The notes under the pieces were generated by a model that saw only the letters and a list, made by a program, of their open reading frames with translations, searched no databases and was not told where the DNA came from. From the NCBI GenBank assembly GCA_907164885.2, contig OU015501.1, positions 59,120,119 to 59,184,118 on the forward strand: DNA of 64,000 nucleotides, in the 5' to 3' direction. Positions 19,750 to 31,133 of this stretch are shown one piece after another. A program made the translations under genes and the position numbers. Position 1 is the first letter of the stretch, and each line of letters begins with the position of its first letter. Source of the stretch: Dolomedes plantarius (taxonomy: Eukaryota > Arthropoda > Arachnida > Araneae > Dolomedidae).

Positions 19750-20654
19750 GAAAGTTTTTACATTTAATGTTTCTAATGGTATTAAAATTTTTAAACAGAG
19801 TTGAGAGTTTATTCTTATACTCATTGTAAGTAGTTAAAATTCTAAAACTTAAAAGCTATGCAACATTATTTAGCTCATTGCGTTTAGGATTTCTTTTCAC
19901 CGTTAAAAAAGACCGTTAAAAAAGAGATTTCAAAATGTACTTAAGTTACTAGACCAACCACTGGATAAACTTAAATATACATATCAAGATACGCAAATCA
20001 ACTTATAAATCCTAAAATTAGCAAACCTCAAAAGATATAAAATTAAAAAAATTCAAATTTGACAGAGATTTAAATAAGCTTACCTAAGAAGTGATTGAAG
20101 TATACAAAATGATTTCAATTTCTGTTAGTGAGGAGCGACAGGTGAAATTTAAATATGTTACCAGCTGCAATAGACGTCAGAACCGAAGTGATAACTTTCA
20201 CAAACTATTCAGATTACAAATTCCTTCCTAGATCATTAAGAGAATCGAGGTTTTGCTGGTAAAAATTCAAAGTTCCATTTAGGAAAACTTCAAACAATCT
20301 TAAATGCATAGCCATTGGTGGGATTTTTTTTTCCTACAATAACGCACGCTTTCTCGTGAACGTTTTAAATAAATCTTCATAGACATCACAGTGGGAGGGT
20401 TTAAACCCTTTTAGGGTAATTAAATAAATAATTTATAACAAATATTTTGGGATGGCCATAACTGTAAAATAAATAATAATAATGATAAAATATGCCTAAA
20501 GTTTTCAGATTTTTTCAATAATAACTTCCAGAATGCATTTTAGATTTTGAAAGAATTACATTTTGAAACCACGATCGCAAAATGCTTTATGCATTCCTGA
20601 TCTTAGTGTAGTGCAAATTAATTTTAACAAACGGAATCTTTTATTTATCTAACA
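19750..20654. other. AT-rich sequence without recognised features
   Basis: No gene and no clear repeat structure seen apart from A/T runs. Confidence 0.45.
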
Positions 20655-20855
20655 TGAGGGCTTTTCGAAGGACATTCTTTTCTTATTCATCGTGAAGTCT
20701 TGCTGGCTACTTGCCTATGGGAGCACCATTTAGGCGAGCCAGTATTGCTAACTTTTATGGGACACGGAAACGACCAAGCCTTATTGGGGATTTGAACTCA
20801 AGCCGTAGAAGTTCACGACGCTAACCACTATACCACGTTGGCGCCCAACGTGTGG
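20655..20855 (-). repeat. tRNA-derived SINE
   Basis: On the minus strand the head reads GGTATAGTGGTTAGCGTCG (box A, about 20817-20838) and GAGTTCAAATCC (box B, 20788-20799), the internal pol III promoter of a tRNA-derived SINE. The body (GGCTCGCCTAAATGGTGCTC) is shared with the SINE at 60880-61055. It is too degenerate to be a tRNA gene. Confidence 0.72.
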
Positions 20856-21216
20856 AACTATGACTGGTAGTAATAATGCTAAAGTACAGTCAAAAAAGAG
20901 GCTGCGAGAATTCATGTGTTTAGGTTCTTTGATGCTGTGTAATACCGATTTTAAAAACCGATTTAAATACCGATTTTAATAACGATTTTAATTACTGATG
21001 TGTGAGGTATAGGGATAATGTAACATTTAATGCAAAATTAAAACAGGTTCAAAGACCATTTCTATCAAATATTACTAAGTGCTATCGAACTGAGGCAGCA
21101 GATGCTCTAAATGTGCTGGCTGGTTGCGTACCCTTAAACATAAAGGCAAAAGTCAATAGTATAATATATGAAATATATGATGAGGAAAGAGAAATGGAAA
21201 TAGACGGTGAAATATA

Positions 21217-22518
21217 CAGAGGCTGTTCACACATTTTTTAGACGATGTATATTGTATTCACAAAACTAAATTACATAAAATTCCTGTGTTTTTAATGTTC
21301 TATTTGACATCCCTTATTCTGAACTATCTTTCGACCTCGCAATTTCCAGGATAATAATGCTTTTTGAAGTGTCAGAAGAGGTATTCTATCCCAATCCTCC
21401 TGAACAGCTTTCCAGAGTCCTCTAAGAGTTTTGGGACGACGTTTGGATAATGCAGATTTTAAAAGTCCGAAAGAACAAAAATCCATAGGTGATACATCGG
21501 GAGATTTAGTAGGGATATCAGTGAAGGGTATGGCCTTGATACCAGTTTTTTGTTCCATTTCTTTTAGGAAATTTACAGTAGATTTTGATGTGTGACTGCT
21601 AGCTTTGTCCTGATGGAGTCTCACAGATTGATGGCACTGTGGGTAAAGCGATGGTATTTCATTCAGAAAAACTGGCGATAAAATATGTTCCTGATAGTAT
21701 TTGGAGTTAATCTTGACATTTTTTTCCACTCTCTTTATTTTTAACTTGCCATTATAAGAAAAACCAGCAACAATCATGAATCCCTTAGAAAAACTTTCTT
21801 TCGATTCTTTGAACCATGTCCTTAAATTTTTTTCTCCTCTTTTATGATAATAAATGGCTCTTTTTTTGTTGCAATCATTTAAATACACCCATGATTCATC
21901 TATTGTGACAACTGTTTTCCATTTTTCTTTGGATAAGTGTTTCTTATATAGAATTCTGCAGTGTGTCCTGCGTTCAGCGATATAATTTGGAAGAAGACGA
22001 TGCACATCGCGTTTTTTCGCTTTCTTAAGATTTAGATCAACGTTTATCATTTTGTTTACAGTGGACACCGAGCATTTTAATGATTTTGCAACTGTCCTTT
22101 GACTAGGGGGATATTGTTTTAACATTAAACAACGTACCTTTGCAATAGTCGAAGACGTCCATTTTTTCCTTGGATATTTGTTTGGAATTTTTGTCCCACT
22201 TGAGGCTCCAATTTGACGTTTTTTTCATTTCTTGTTGAAGATATTACCTATCGACGCTTTAGATATCACAAAACCATGACTCTCACATCGTTTTTGGATA
22301 ACGGAGTATGCATATTTCTCTTCGGAAAGAGCATAAATGTAGCGCTCGAACCACTGCTTTGTTAAAAACACCATTTTGAATAAAAACAAAACTTTCAAGC
22401 CGTAGACGATAATTTTGACTTTTAAAAACATAGTACAATTGCAATTATTTCTTTTGCAGCAAATGATTTTTTATTACCGCTTACCAAAATCGTCTAAAAA
22501 ATGTGCGAACAGCCTCTG
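21217..22518 (-). mobile_element. DD41D Tc1/mariner element (rosa-like)
   Basis: 1302 bp between TA duplicates at 21215-21216 and 22519-22520. Inverted ends of about 30 bp: CAGAGGCTGTTCACACATTT and CAGAGGCTGTTCGCACATTT, continuing TTTAGACGAT. Inserted in the retrotransposon ORF. The terminal TA of the insertion explains how the host frame is restored if it is removed. Confidence 0.9.
21292..22431 (-). pseudogene. DD41D transposase with one in-frame stop
   Basis: The 380-codon minus-strand frame is open except for one TGA directly after SIGNIFNKK (about codon 69). N-terminal HTH parts: WFERYIYALSEEKYAYSVIQ, and after the stop PPSQRTVAKSLKCSVSTVNK. Catalytic motifs: VTIDESWVYL, RLHQDKASSH, TKSPDVSPMDFCSFG. 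The second and third Asp are separated by 41 residues, which defines the DD41D (rosa-type) group. The true start may be one of two Met residues near the N-terminus (positions 1 or 20). The element looks young: the ends are nearly identical and a single nonsense mutation separates it from a full reading frame. Confidence 0.85.
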
Positions 22519-23385
22519 TATAATAAAGAAAATTGTGAAACTAGAGAAGTTAGAATCATTAATTTAGGAAACCTCATAAGTCTTGATTGGACAATAGACA
22601 GTAATCCCAGAACGAAAGTAAAAATTTATACCAATGGCTCAAAGAAGGAAGATAGAACAGGGGCCGGGGTGGTTATCCTTAAAGAAGGTGGAGAAAAGGT
22701 TATAATTAAAGAAAGGATAGATGGGAGTTCCTATGAGGCGGAACTTAGAGCCTTGCAAATAGCCATAGAGAGAATGAGAGAAGAGAATATTAAGGAATTT
22801 GATGTATATACGGATTCTAAGAGTGCTTTAGAATCGCTAAGATAAATTAAATTTAAAGGAAAGATAGTAGAAGAAATTAAGGAGATTATAATAAAAGAAA
22901 ATATGAAGGTTCACCTACATTGGGTGAAGGCGCATGTGGAAATTGCGGGAAATGAAGAGGCAGATGAGACAGCAAAAGCTGCTACTAAGTTAAGTGAGAT
23001 AGGTATAAGATATAAACAGACAAAGATCAAGATCAAAACAAAAATGAAAAAATTTGGAAAAAAGTTATGGCAAGAAGAGTGGGAGAAGAGTATTAAAGGA
23101 AGAAAGGTATATGAAATATACAAAGAGGTTAAAAAAGAGCGTTTAAGTGGAGATTTTAAGATAAACCAACTTATAACATCAGGTCATGGTTGTATAGGAG
23201 AATACCAGCACCGATTCCATCAAAAAAGTGATCTATGTAGTTGTGGGGAACAGCAAACTGTGGATCATTGTCTATTCAGGTGTCAACTGTTCCAGGAGCT
23301 TAGAAAAGACTTACCAGTGGACGTAGAGACATGGTCGAAAAGTAGATTCTTCGGGGATTTTTACTGTAGGCGTTTCGTAAAATGA

Positions 23386-24028
23386 GTAGTTAGTGTCCTT
23401 ATGGATGTCCGTATTCCATATTTTCACACTGACTAAGTTGTGTCAGTGTTTATTTTGTTCTCAACTTTCGTTTCATTTTGTACTTTGTAACAAACATTTA
23501 TATGCATGTATTGTATTACTGAAGTCTGTGAAAGTAAACTTAAAATTCGAATTTCATATGAGTGTATAGTGGGTAAACAATGAAAGTCAATAATCAAAGT
23601 AATTAATGTTACCAATCAAAGTAATAGTGTTAGTTTGTGTTACACAATATAGAATTGTAAAAATTTTGAAGTATTGAGAAATGTGTTAATAGAAAAAGTA
23701 AGTGTGCTAATTATAAAATGGTGGTGTTAAAATATTGATAGAGCAATTGTTAATTGAAATGTAATGCAATGTGTTAAATTATTGTGAAATGTAATAACAG
23801 AGTAAATTGTTAATTATAAAGTAAGAGTAATTGTAATTGCAAAGCAATGTAATGCATTAGAGTTACTGAGAAATGTGATACTCGTGTAGTAAGGTGATAA
23901 TTATAAAATAAACTGTTAATGAGTTAATAGTAAAGAAATATATCAGCAGTAAAGAAATGTAAGGTGTTAATTTTTAGTGTAAGTAAAAAGAAAATAAATC
24001 TATGTAAAGTTATTGCACTGACCAAATA
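23386..24028 (+). other. AT-rich 3' region of the non-LTR element
   Basis: No coding. Irregular GTAAT/AATGTGTTAAT-type words. Probably the 3' untranslated part of the retrotransposon, since it follows its last codon directly; the 3' end cannot be fixed. Confidence 0.4.
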
Positions 24029-25438
24029 CACTGCTGGCCACTGTAAATGCAACACCCTGAAGGAAACATGCAAATAACATGAAATTTACAACATGCATTA
24101 GCGGAGGTGAGATATGCAAATGATTAGAATTTCAGCGCAGACGCACATCACGCGCGCTTGTGGCGCCACTTCAAAGCGCTATTTAAGACTTGGAGATTTC
24201 GATGATTTCAAGTTCGGCAATTGTGTTTTTCTTGTGGTTTTTTTAAAAAAAACGATCAATTATGCCTCGTCGAAAACAGCGATCATCTTTTGATCAAGTA
24301 TCCGAGTTCGACAGAGGAAGGATAGTGGCCTACTGAGATTGTGGATTATCTTTCAGCGAAATCGGTAGTCGTGTTGGACGAAACCAAACAACTGTAATGC
24401 GGATATGTGATCGTTGGATGCAGGAGGGTACGACGGACCGGCGTGTTCGATCGCATCCACCTCAGCGCACCACTTCACGTAATGAAAGGCAAATTGTGCG
24501 CATGGCAGTGACGGATAGCTCAGTCACATCACGAACCATAGCACAGTACATGCAGTCTGTAACGCATCATCCAGTGTCTGCGCGTACCATTCGACGCCGT
24601 TTACAGCAGAGTGGTCTGTCCGCAAGACGGCCATTGCTTTGTCTACCCTTGACGCAGAACCACAGACGTCTCCGCCGCCAATGGTGCGATGACAGAAGGA
24701 TGTGGATGGCAGAATGGAATGAAATTGTCTTTACTGACGAGTCACGCTTCTGTCTGCAACACCACGATGGTCGCATTCGAGTCTGGAGACACCGTGAAGA
24801 GAGGATGCTGAACAGCTGCGTTATGCACCGCCACACTGGTCCTGCACCGGGTATTATGGTATGGGGCGGTATTGGATATCACTCTCGCACACCTCTAGTA
24901 CGCATTGCCGGTACTTTAAACAGCCAGCGCTACATCTCCGAGGTGTTGGAGCCAGTTGTCCTTCCTTACCTTCAGGGCTTGCCCACAGCCATATTTCAAC
25001 AGGATAATGAGCGACCACACGTGGCACGCATTGTACAACGGTTCTTCGTCAATCGCCAGATTGAATTGCTTCCCTGGCCGCCTCGCTCTCCGGATCTTTC
25101 ACCGATAGAAAACATGTGGTCCATGGTTGCTCTACGACTGACCCAGATTCCATCCCCAGCTGCAACAGGAGATCAACTTTGGCAACGTGTGGAAGCTGCT
25201 TGGTCTGCTGTACCCCAAGAACTCATCCAAAGTCTCTTTGAATCAATGCCGAGGCGTGTGGCAGCGGTGATCTCCAACAATGGCGGCTATTCTGGCTACT
25301 GATTTTGGCAGGAACCACACTTCACAGAAGTCTATAAATTTAATCATTTGATACTTGGTCAACATGTTATCTACAAAATAAATTTTGTTGTGATATCTCT
25401 TGTCTTTCTTGGTGTTGCAATTTGGGTGGCCAGCAGTG
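24029..25438 (+). mobile_element. Tc1 element, DD34E, nearly intact
   Basis: 1410 bp with ends CACTGCTGGCCACTGTAAAT and, from the right, CACTGCTGGCCACCCAAATT, flanked by TA at 24027-24028 and 25439-25440. The second inner motif TGCAACACC is also shared by both ends. Same family as 31134-32498. Confidence 0.9.
24262..25302 (+). pseudogene. Tc1 transposase with one premature stop
   Basis: From ATG at 24262 the frame reads MPRRKQRSSFDQVSEFDRGR, then TGA at 24334-24336 (codon 25, where relatives have Arg, so a CGA to TGA change), then stays open for over 300 codons to 25302. HTH: SFSEIGSRVGRNQTTVMRI and TIRRRLQQSGLSARRP. Catalytic residues: IVFTDESRFCL, FQQDNERPH, RSPDLSPIENMW with 34 residues between the second Asp and Glu (DD34E). 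The usual DNARPH is DNERPH here, next to the catalytic Asp. An in-frame ATG at 24397 would still give a 301-residue protein lacking the first HTH. Otherwise intact. Confidence 0.88.
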
Positions 25439-25440
25439 TA

Positions 25441-25843
25441 TAATGTATATTGTGTATTATATATTATACCTAAAGACAGTGTATGTTATGTATTATTATG
25501 TATTAGATGTTTTTGTATTGTTATGTTTTGATTATTATGCATTGTTTAGTGTATACCGTTTTTGTTTAATGGTGGGGTTTAATTTGGCCTACCTAAATGT
25601 AGCTAATTTTTTTTGTACGGTTTGCTAAGTGAGCACTCCTTGTGTTAAAATTTGTGTTAAAATTGATAAGAAATGTATAATCGAATTTAAATAAGATATA
25701 ATAAGGACAAATTTATAAGTCCAGTTGGAACACGGTAAAATAGAAATTAGTTTTGAAGCTGTTGTTAGAATTGATGGTTTAAGAAATTTAAGAATTTTTT
25801 TATGTTTTAGCACCTAATTAATAAATTAATTAATAAATTAAGG
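25441..25843 (+). other. AT-rich sequence between the Tc1 element and the satellite
   Basis: No gene. TATTATGTATTA-type words; likely the continuation of the retrotransposon tail interrupted by the Tc1 insertion. Confidence 0.35.
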
Positions 25844-27810
25844 AATTAAAATTGTTACCAATGAAATAGATTTAAAAAACAAAAAAAAGGATTTGATATT
25901 AAGAATTAAAATTTTTAAGATACAGGTCGTCGCTTTTTGCGCGGAGGATGCATTTATTTAAACGCCGTTTAAGCTCACGCTGTGGTCGGCAGAACATCTC
26001 GAATTACTGATGTGTATACCGATTGAAATATGGCATGTAACTAATCGAACCATTACTTAGCATAACTCAGGGCAGTGGTGTTGCAAGGTAATTAAAATTG
26101 TTACCAATGAAATAGATTTAAAAAACAAAAAAAAGGATTTGATATTAAGAATTAAAATTTTTAAGATACAGGTCGTCGCTAATTGCGCGGAGGATGCATT
26201 TATTTAAACGCCGTTTAAGCTCACGCTGTGTTCGGCAGAACATCTCGAATTACTGATGTGTATACCGATTGAAATATGGCATGTAACTAATCGAACCATT
26301 ACTTAGCATAACTCAGGGCAGTGGTGTTGCAAGGTAATTAAAATTGTTACCAATGAAATAGATTTAAAAAACAAAAAAAAGGATTTGATATTAAGAATTA
26401 AAATTTTTAAGATACAGGTCGTCGCTAATTGCGCGGAGGATGCATTTATTTAAACGCCGTTTAAGCTCACGCTGTGTTCGGCAGAACATCTCGAATTACT
26501 GATGTGTATACCGATTGAAATATGGCATGTAACTAATCGAACCATTACTTAGCATAACTCAGGGCAGTGGTGTTGCAAGGTAATTAAAATTGTTACAAAT
26601 GAAATAGATTTAAAAAACAAAAAAAGGATTTGATATTAAGAATTAAAATTTTTAAGATACAGGTCGTCGCTAATTGCGCGGAGGATGCATTTATTTAAAC
26701 GCCGTTTAAGCTCACGCTGTGTTCGGCAGAACATCTCGAATTACTGATGTGTATACCGATTGAAATATGGCATGTAACTAATCGAACCATTACTTAGCAT
26801 AACTCAGGGCAGTGGTGTTGCAAGGTAATTAAAATTGTTACCAATGAAATAGATTTAAAAACAAAAAAAAAGGATTTGATATTAAGAATTAAAATTTTTA
26901 AGATACAGGTCGTCGCTAATTGCGCGGAGGATGCATTTATTTAAACGCCGTTTAAGCTCACGCTGTGTTCGGCAGAACATCTCGAATTACTGATGTGTAT
27001 ACCGATTGAAATATGGCATGTAACTAATCGAACCATTACTTAGCATAACTCAGGGCAGTGGTGTTGCAAGGTAATTAAAATTGTTACCAATGAAATAGAT
27101 TTAAAAAACAAAAAAAAGGATTTGATATTAAGAATTAAAATTTTTAAGATACAGGTCGTCGCTAATTGCGCGGAGGATGCATTTATTTAAACGCCGTTTA
27201 AGCTCACGCTGTGTTCGGCAGAACATCTCGAATTACTGATGTGTATACCGATTGAAATATGGCATGTAACTAATCGAACCATTACTTAGCATAACTCAGG
27301 GCAGTGGTGTTGCAAGGTAATTAAAATTGTTACCAATGAAATAGATTTAAAAAACAAAAAAAAGGATTTGATATTAAGAATTAAAATTTTTAAGATACAG
27401 GTCGTCGCTTTTTGCGCGGAGGATGCATTTATTTAAACGCCGTTTAAGCTCACGCTGTGTTCGGCAGAACATCTCGAATTACTGATGTGTATACCGATTG
27501 AAATATGGCATGTAACTAATCGAACCATTACTTAGCATAACTCAGGACAGTGGTGTTGCAAGGTAATTAAAATTGTTACCAATGAAATAGATTTAAAAAA
27601 CAAAAAAAAGGATTTGATATTAAGAATTAAAATTTTTAAGATACAGGTCGTCGCTAATTGCGCGGAGGATGCATTTATTTAAACGCCGTTTAAGCTCACG
27701 CTGTGTTCGGCAGAACATCTCGAATTACTGATGTGTATACCGATTGAAATATGGCATGTAACTAATCGAACCATTACTTAGCATAACTCAGGGCAGTGGT
27801 GTTGCAAGGT
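25844..27810. repeat. Satellite: eight tandem copies of a 246-bp unit
   Basis: The word TTACCAATGAAATAG (one copy TTACAAATG) recurs at 25855, 26101, 26347, 26593, 26838, 27084, 27330 and 27576, a spacing of 246 (one 245). Units are almost identical. Differences: units 1 and 7 have CGCTTTTTGCGCGG where the others have CGCTAATTGCGCGG; unit 1 has CTGTGGTCGG; unit 7 has CAGGACAG. Each unit has an AT-rich half and a half with CGCCGTTTAAGCTCACGC. No ORF. The array ends abruptly at ATCCGGGCCC. High homogeneity indicates recent amplification or conversion. Confidence 0.97.
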
Positions 27811-28676
27811 ATCCGGGCCCTGATCTGTCCTGGCTCCCAGAACAAGGAAAATAATAGTAAAAGAAAAGGGGAAGAGAAGGAAATGAGAACTAAAACATTT
27901 AAATTATTAAAATTAATTTCTTTTTATGAACTTGACCTGAAACCTTGGACTGGCAATACAACAGACACTTTGTAATTGTGCTTGAGGCAACAAAATTTTC
28001 ACTATTATGGTTATTATGATTCTTTCTTTCGTAAAAAAAATGTATGCTTCTTTACAGTTCAAAAATTGTTTAGGGCCTCAAAATATTTCTTGCATCCCAG
28101 CCCTTTTGTTCAGTATTTTCATTTTGTAAGGCTCATTTAAAGGTTTTCTGCAACTGTTTCTGAATTCACCTTGAGAAATTTAATGAATGAAACCACACTT
28201 ATTTTTTTATGTTCGTATATCTTGAAATTGTTTATTAATTCTACACGTTCATCCTTGATTTCCTCGATGCATTTATTTACTCTAATTTTTGTAGAAACAG
28301 AACTAATAAAACCATCACGTTTTATTTTCGGTTGGGAATATGTGGATACATTTTTGGCGATCCAAAACTCTTTACGCAATCGAGAAGCACATTGCGATAG
28401 ACAATATCTTTGTGCGATATAGTGTGATACAGAAATATGACGTGATAATAATAGCTTTTACAGAGTTTAATAGGAAAAAACTTAGGTTACTACCGATGTT
28501 ACTGCTTTGCTTTAATAATTTGTTTAATTAATTTAAAGCCAATTATTCTTGTACGAAAAATGATTAAATATCGCCTTAAACAATTTGATTTAGGCAATAT
28601 CGTAGGTTACTAAAACTTTCATGAACTGAAATTTCAGAGTTAGGGTAGATAAACATGTGTTGTAAACAGGAATAAT
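27811..28676. other. No gene recognised
   Basis: Starts with a short GC-richer piece (ATCCGGGCCCTGATCTG) then AT-rich DNA. Short open frames at 28137-28422 overlap on both strands and resemble nothing I know. Confidence 0.4.
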
Positions 28677-28970
28677 TTTAACGTAGGATTACGTTCCTCC
28701 ATAACGGTCCTCCGGAAAGCAAAATTTCAGACGCTAAAACCGTCCGTCGTCGCGAGTTATAATGTTGGCAGCGCACCAAACCATATCGCTTGGGCAAGCA
28801 GTAAACAATTAAACAGAAAAGTGCCAAAATGCATCAAAATTTTGACATTATATATATATAACACATACATACATACATACATACAAAAGAGGTAAGCAAT
28901 GATAAGTAATCCTACTTTAATAACCCGCGGTAGTTTCGTTAGAAGAGACTACCTGAATTTTTTTTTTAAT
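28677..28970 (+). repeat. Dispersed repeat with internal microsatellite, copy 1
   Basis: Matches the reverse complement of 48818-49177: TTAACGTAGGATTACGTTCC, CGGTCCTCCGGAAAGC, GCTTGGGCAAGCAGTAAACA, GAGGTAAGCAATGATAAGTA, AACCCGCGGTAGTTTCGTTA. Both copies have a TA/CATA microsatellite at the same internal point (28850-28885 here). No coding; class unknown. Confidence 0.75.
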
Positions 28971-30124
28971 TAGTCTATGTAGAACATGCTGCACACCATG
29001 GAAATTTTAGTTACTTCCATTAGAATTCTGCATTAATTCTAATCATAACAATATCTAATCCAATCACAGTAATTCTAAAAAAAGATATTAATGCAAGATT
29101 AAATTCTCTGAGAAAATCTTTTTACTGGACAAATGATGAGCAATGAGAATTTCGAGGTGTTTTTTAATCTAAATTTCTTAATTTTATCCACCATAGTGGG
29201 GATTCAAGATCCAATTATTATACCAATAGTAAAAATTAGATACAAACATTGAATGAATGTAAAGGCTAAATCATATTTAAAATCTTAATTAAAACGGTAT
29301 ATTTAAAACTTTTGAACGATTTTAAAAGCTTCAATAAAATAAATTGTATTAGAAAAGGAAATTAGTGATGAAAATATTATAATGAATACTTTTTAACGGG
29401 GCCGTAAGCAATTTGAATTATATAAGTCTAAATCAAAATTTGTAAGTTCCCTAGACAAAAAAAATTGCCTATGAATTAGAAAAAAAATTTAGCAGAATTA
29501 TACCAAAACAAAGAAGAACTTATATATAAATAAGTATAAACATATTAAATAGGGCCATACCTCTTAATACCCATTAGTTATGTATTTATTATTCGTAAAT
29601 AATTCTCCGGTAATATCATGTAACATCGACAGATTAATGTCTATACCCTTCGATATCCAACAGATTTGTGAAGTATCCTTTAAGACGAAATTCTTGTCAT
29701 TGATAATGGGTTTATGTTTATCATTTAAGACAAAACCGAATGAGCTAGAGATTGTAAGAAATTCATCTTAAGGAGCAATAAACAATGTTCTTATTGTCTA
29801 TCGTATATTGTTATCAAAGAAGGCTTGAAATTTTCCTATTGTTTTTCTTAAACTCTTAGGTAATTGCATCTTCACAGATTTTTCTGCGGGAAAGTTAAGT
29901 TTTTGCGCGATAACATGTGCTACAAATTGTGCGCAAGCGCTTGAATGAAAACACTTCTCTGGTAGAAAAATGAAAGATAACTTAAGTATGTCATCGAAAA
30001 CAAAAAGTGAGTCTAAGAACATAATTATGCCTAACATTTCTTCGAATATCAATCATTTTTATGCGACCTTAATTGCATGTATTTATACCGACCGTAATAA
30101 AATAATTCCTAAAAATGTATTTTA
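28971..30124. other. AT-rich sequence without recognised features
   Basis: No gene, no clear repeat. Several short frames on both strands without recognisable domains. Confidence 0.4.
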
Positions 30125-30545
30125 TCTATCTGAACCACCAACTTACGATCTGTTCACTGAAATTTTCAAAAATAGACTTTAACATCATCTGTGAAAAAAG
30201 TACCGTTGTCCTTTTCTAATTCATTTGATGTTTTGAAATGCATTTTAATGTAATTTCATTAATTTATAGTATGCTTTATTGCACAAACTAATTCAATAAC
30301 TACTGCACTCAAACAAATATAAGCACATTTAGACTTTGCATTTATGTACAAAATAAAAATAATAGTGAGCTTCAGGATTTTTAATTTCGGTAAAAACCTC
30401 TGAATATTTTGCAAAAGAACAAATAATTGAATATTCAAATGATATGAAAATTTCCTTTATTTCGGAGTAGATTTTAAATGTGCACGTTTTTAAATATATT
30501 TTTTAAAATTTTATCTTACTTCCCTTCCAATTAATGTTCCTTCAA
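30125..30545 (+). repeat. Dispersed repeat, copy 2 (empty of Helitron)
   Basis: Direct homologue of 18025-18960. The sequence TTAATTTATAGTATGCTTTATTG corresponds to the point where the Helitron at 18182-18677 sits in copy 1, so this copy serves as the approximate empty site. Confidence 0.7.
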
Positions 30546-31133
30546 GTTTTTTTTATTTTACATTGTTTTGGTAACCTAAAGCAAAAAAGGACCAGAAACT
30601 TCTGGGGGACAAGAACTTTTATTTCCTCTTTTAGTTACGCGTTATTTGTGCAGCTTCATTTCTCTCGTTGAGAAACGTGTTAGTTCAGTGACATTGGTGG
30701 TGATTTTAAGTCAGTTTTAGAAAAGTCAATATGCTTAAATATCGGTTAAAATTGCATAACTACAGAGCCAAATAAAAATAATGGTCATAAATTTCAGACA
30801 TATTGGATATAATTTTTTGGTCAATTTGCTTAATACTTTGGAATTCGTATTTCTAGAAGTTAGAAATACAATGCTATACACAGATATTATTTTCAAGAAA
30901 ATTCAAGCTAGTTCACTTTTAAGATTCTGACCTCTTTACACAAATAAGACTATGCTCAACATTAAGACTGAATATGCACTGATAAAAATATCTGTTCATT
31001 AACATAACATTTTACGTCAGTATTTCAAAGTATTCGTTATGGTATACTAAATGTGGTAGCAAAAATTACTTCTAAATATAAATTGATAATTTATATAAAT
31101 GGCCATATGTTTTTCCAGATCTAGCTGGAGATA

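Larger units (their letters stand above)
20999..23385 (+). pseudogene. Non-LTR retrotransposon ORF2, 3' part (RT end, RNase H, zinc knuckle)
   Basis: Coding blocks at 20999-21216 and 22519-23385 are split by the DD41D element; joining at the TA target restores frame (GEIYNKENCETRE). The first block is the RT C-terminus: QRPFLSNITKCYRTEAADAL, NVLAGCVPLNIKAKV. The second is an RNase H domain with KIYTNGSKKEDRTGAGVV (first Asp replaced by Asn in TNGS), SYEAELRALQIAI, FDVYTDSKSALESL and VHLHWVKAHVEIAGNEEADE. A C-terminal knuckle CSCGEQQTVDHCLFRC follows. This layout belongs to RNase-H-bearing clades such as R1/I/LOA. A single in-frame stop (22843-22845) lies in the RNase H; the 5' part of the element is truncated at about 20999. 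The stop makes it non-functional. Confidence 0.78.

Noticed and set aside
20788..20855. Functional tRNA gene
   Set aside because: Box A and B words are present but the acceptor and anticodon arms do not pair; with the shared body it is a SINE. The same holds for 59843-60020 and 60880-61055.
20985..27300. AATTACTGATGTGT shared by the non-LTR 5' junction (about 20990) and each satellite unit
   Set aside because: A 14-base match in AT-rich DNA without further similarity; could be a target preference but is not enough to claim.
25844..27810. CRISPR-like array
   Set aside because: Units of 246 bp repeat completely with no variable spacers; this is eukaryotic satellite DNA.
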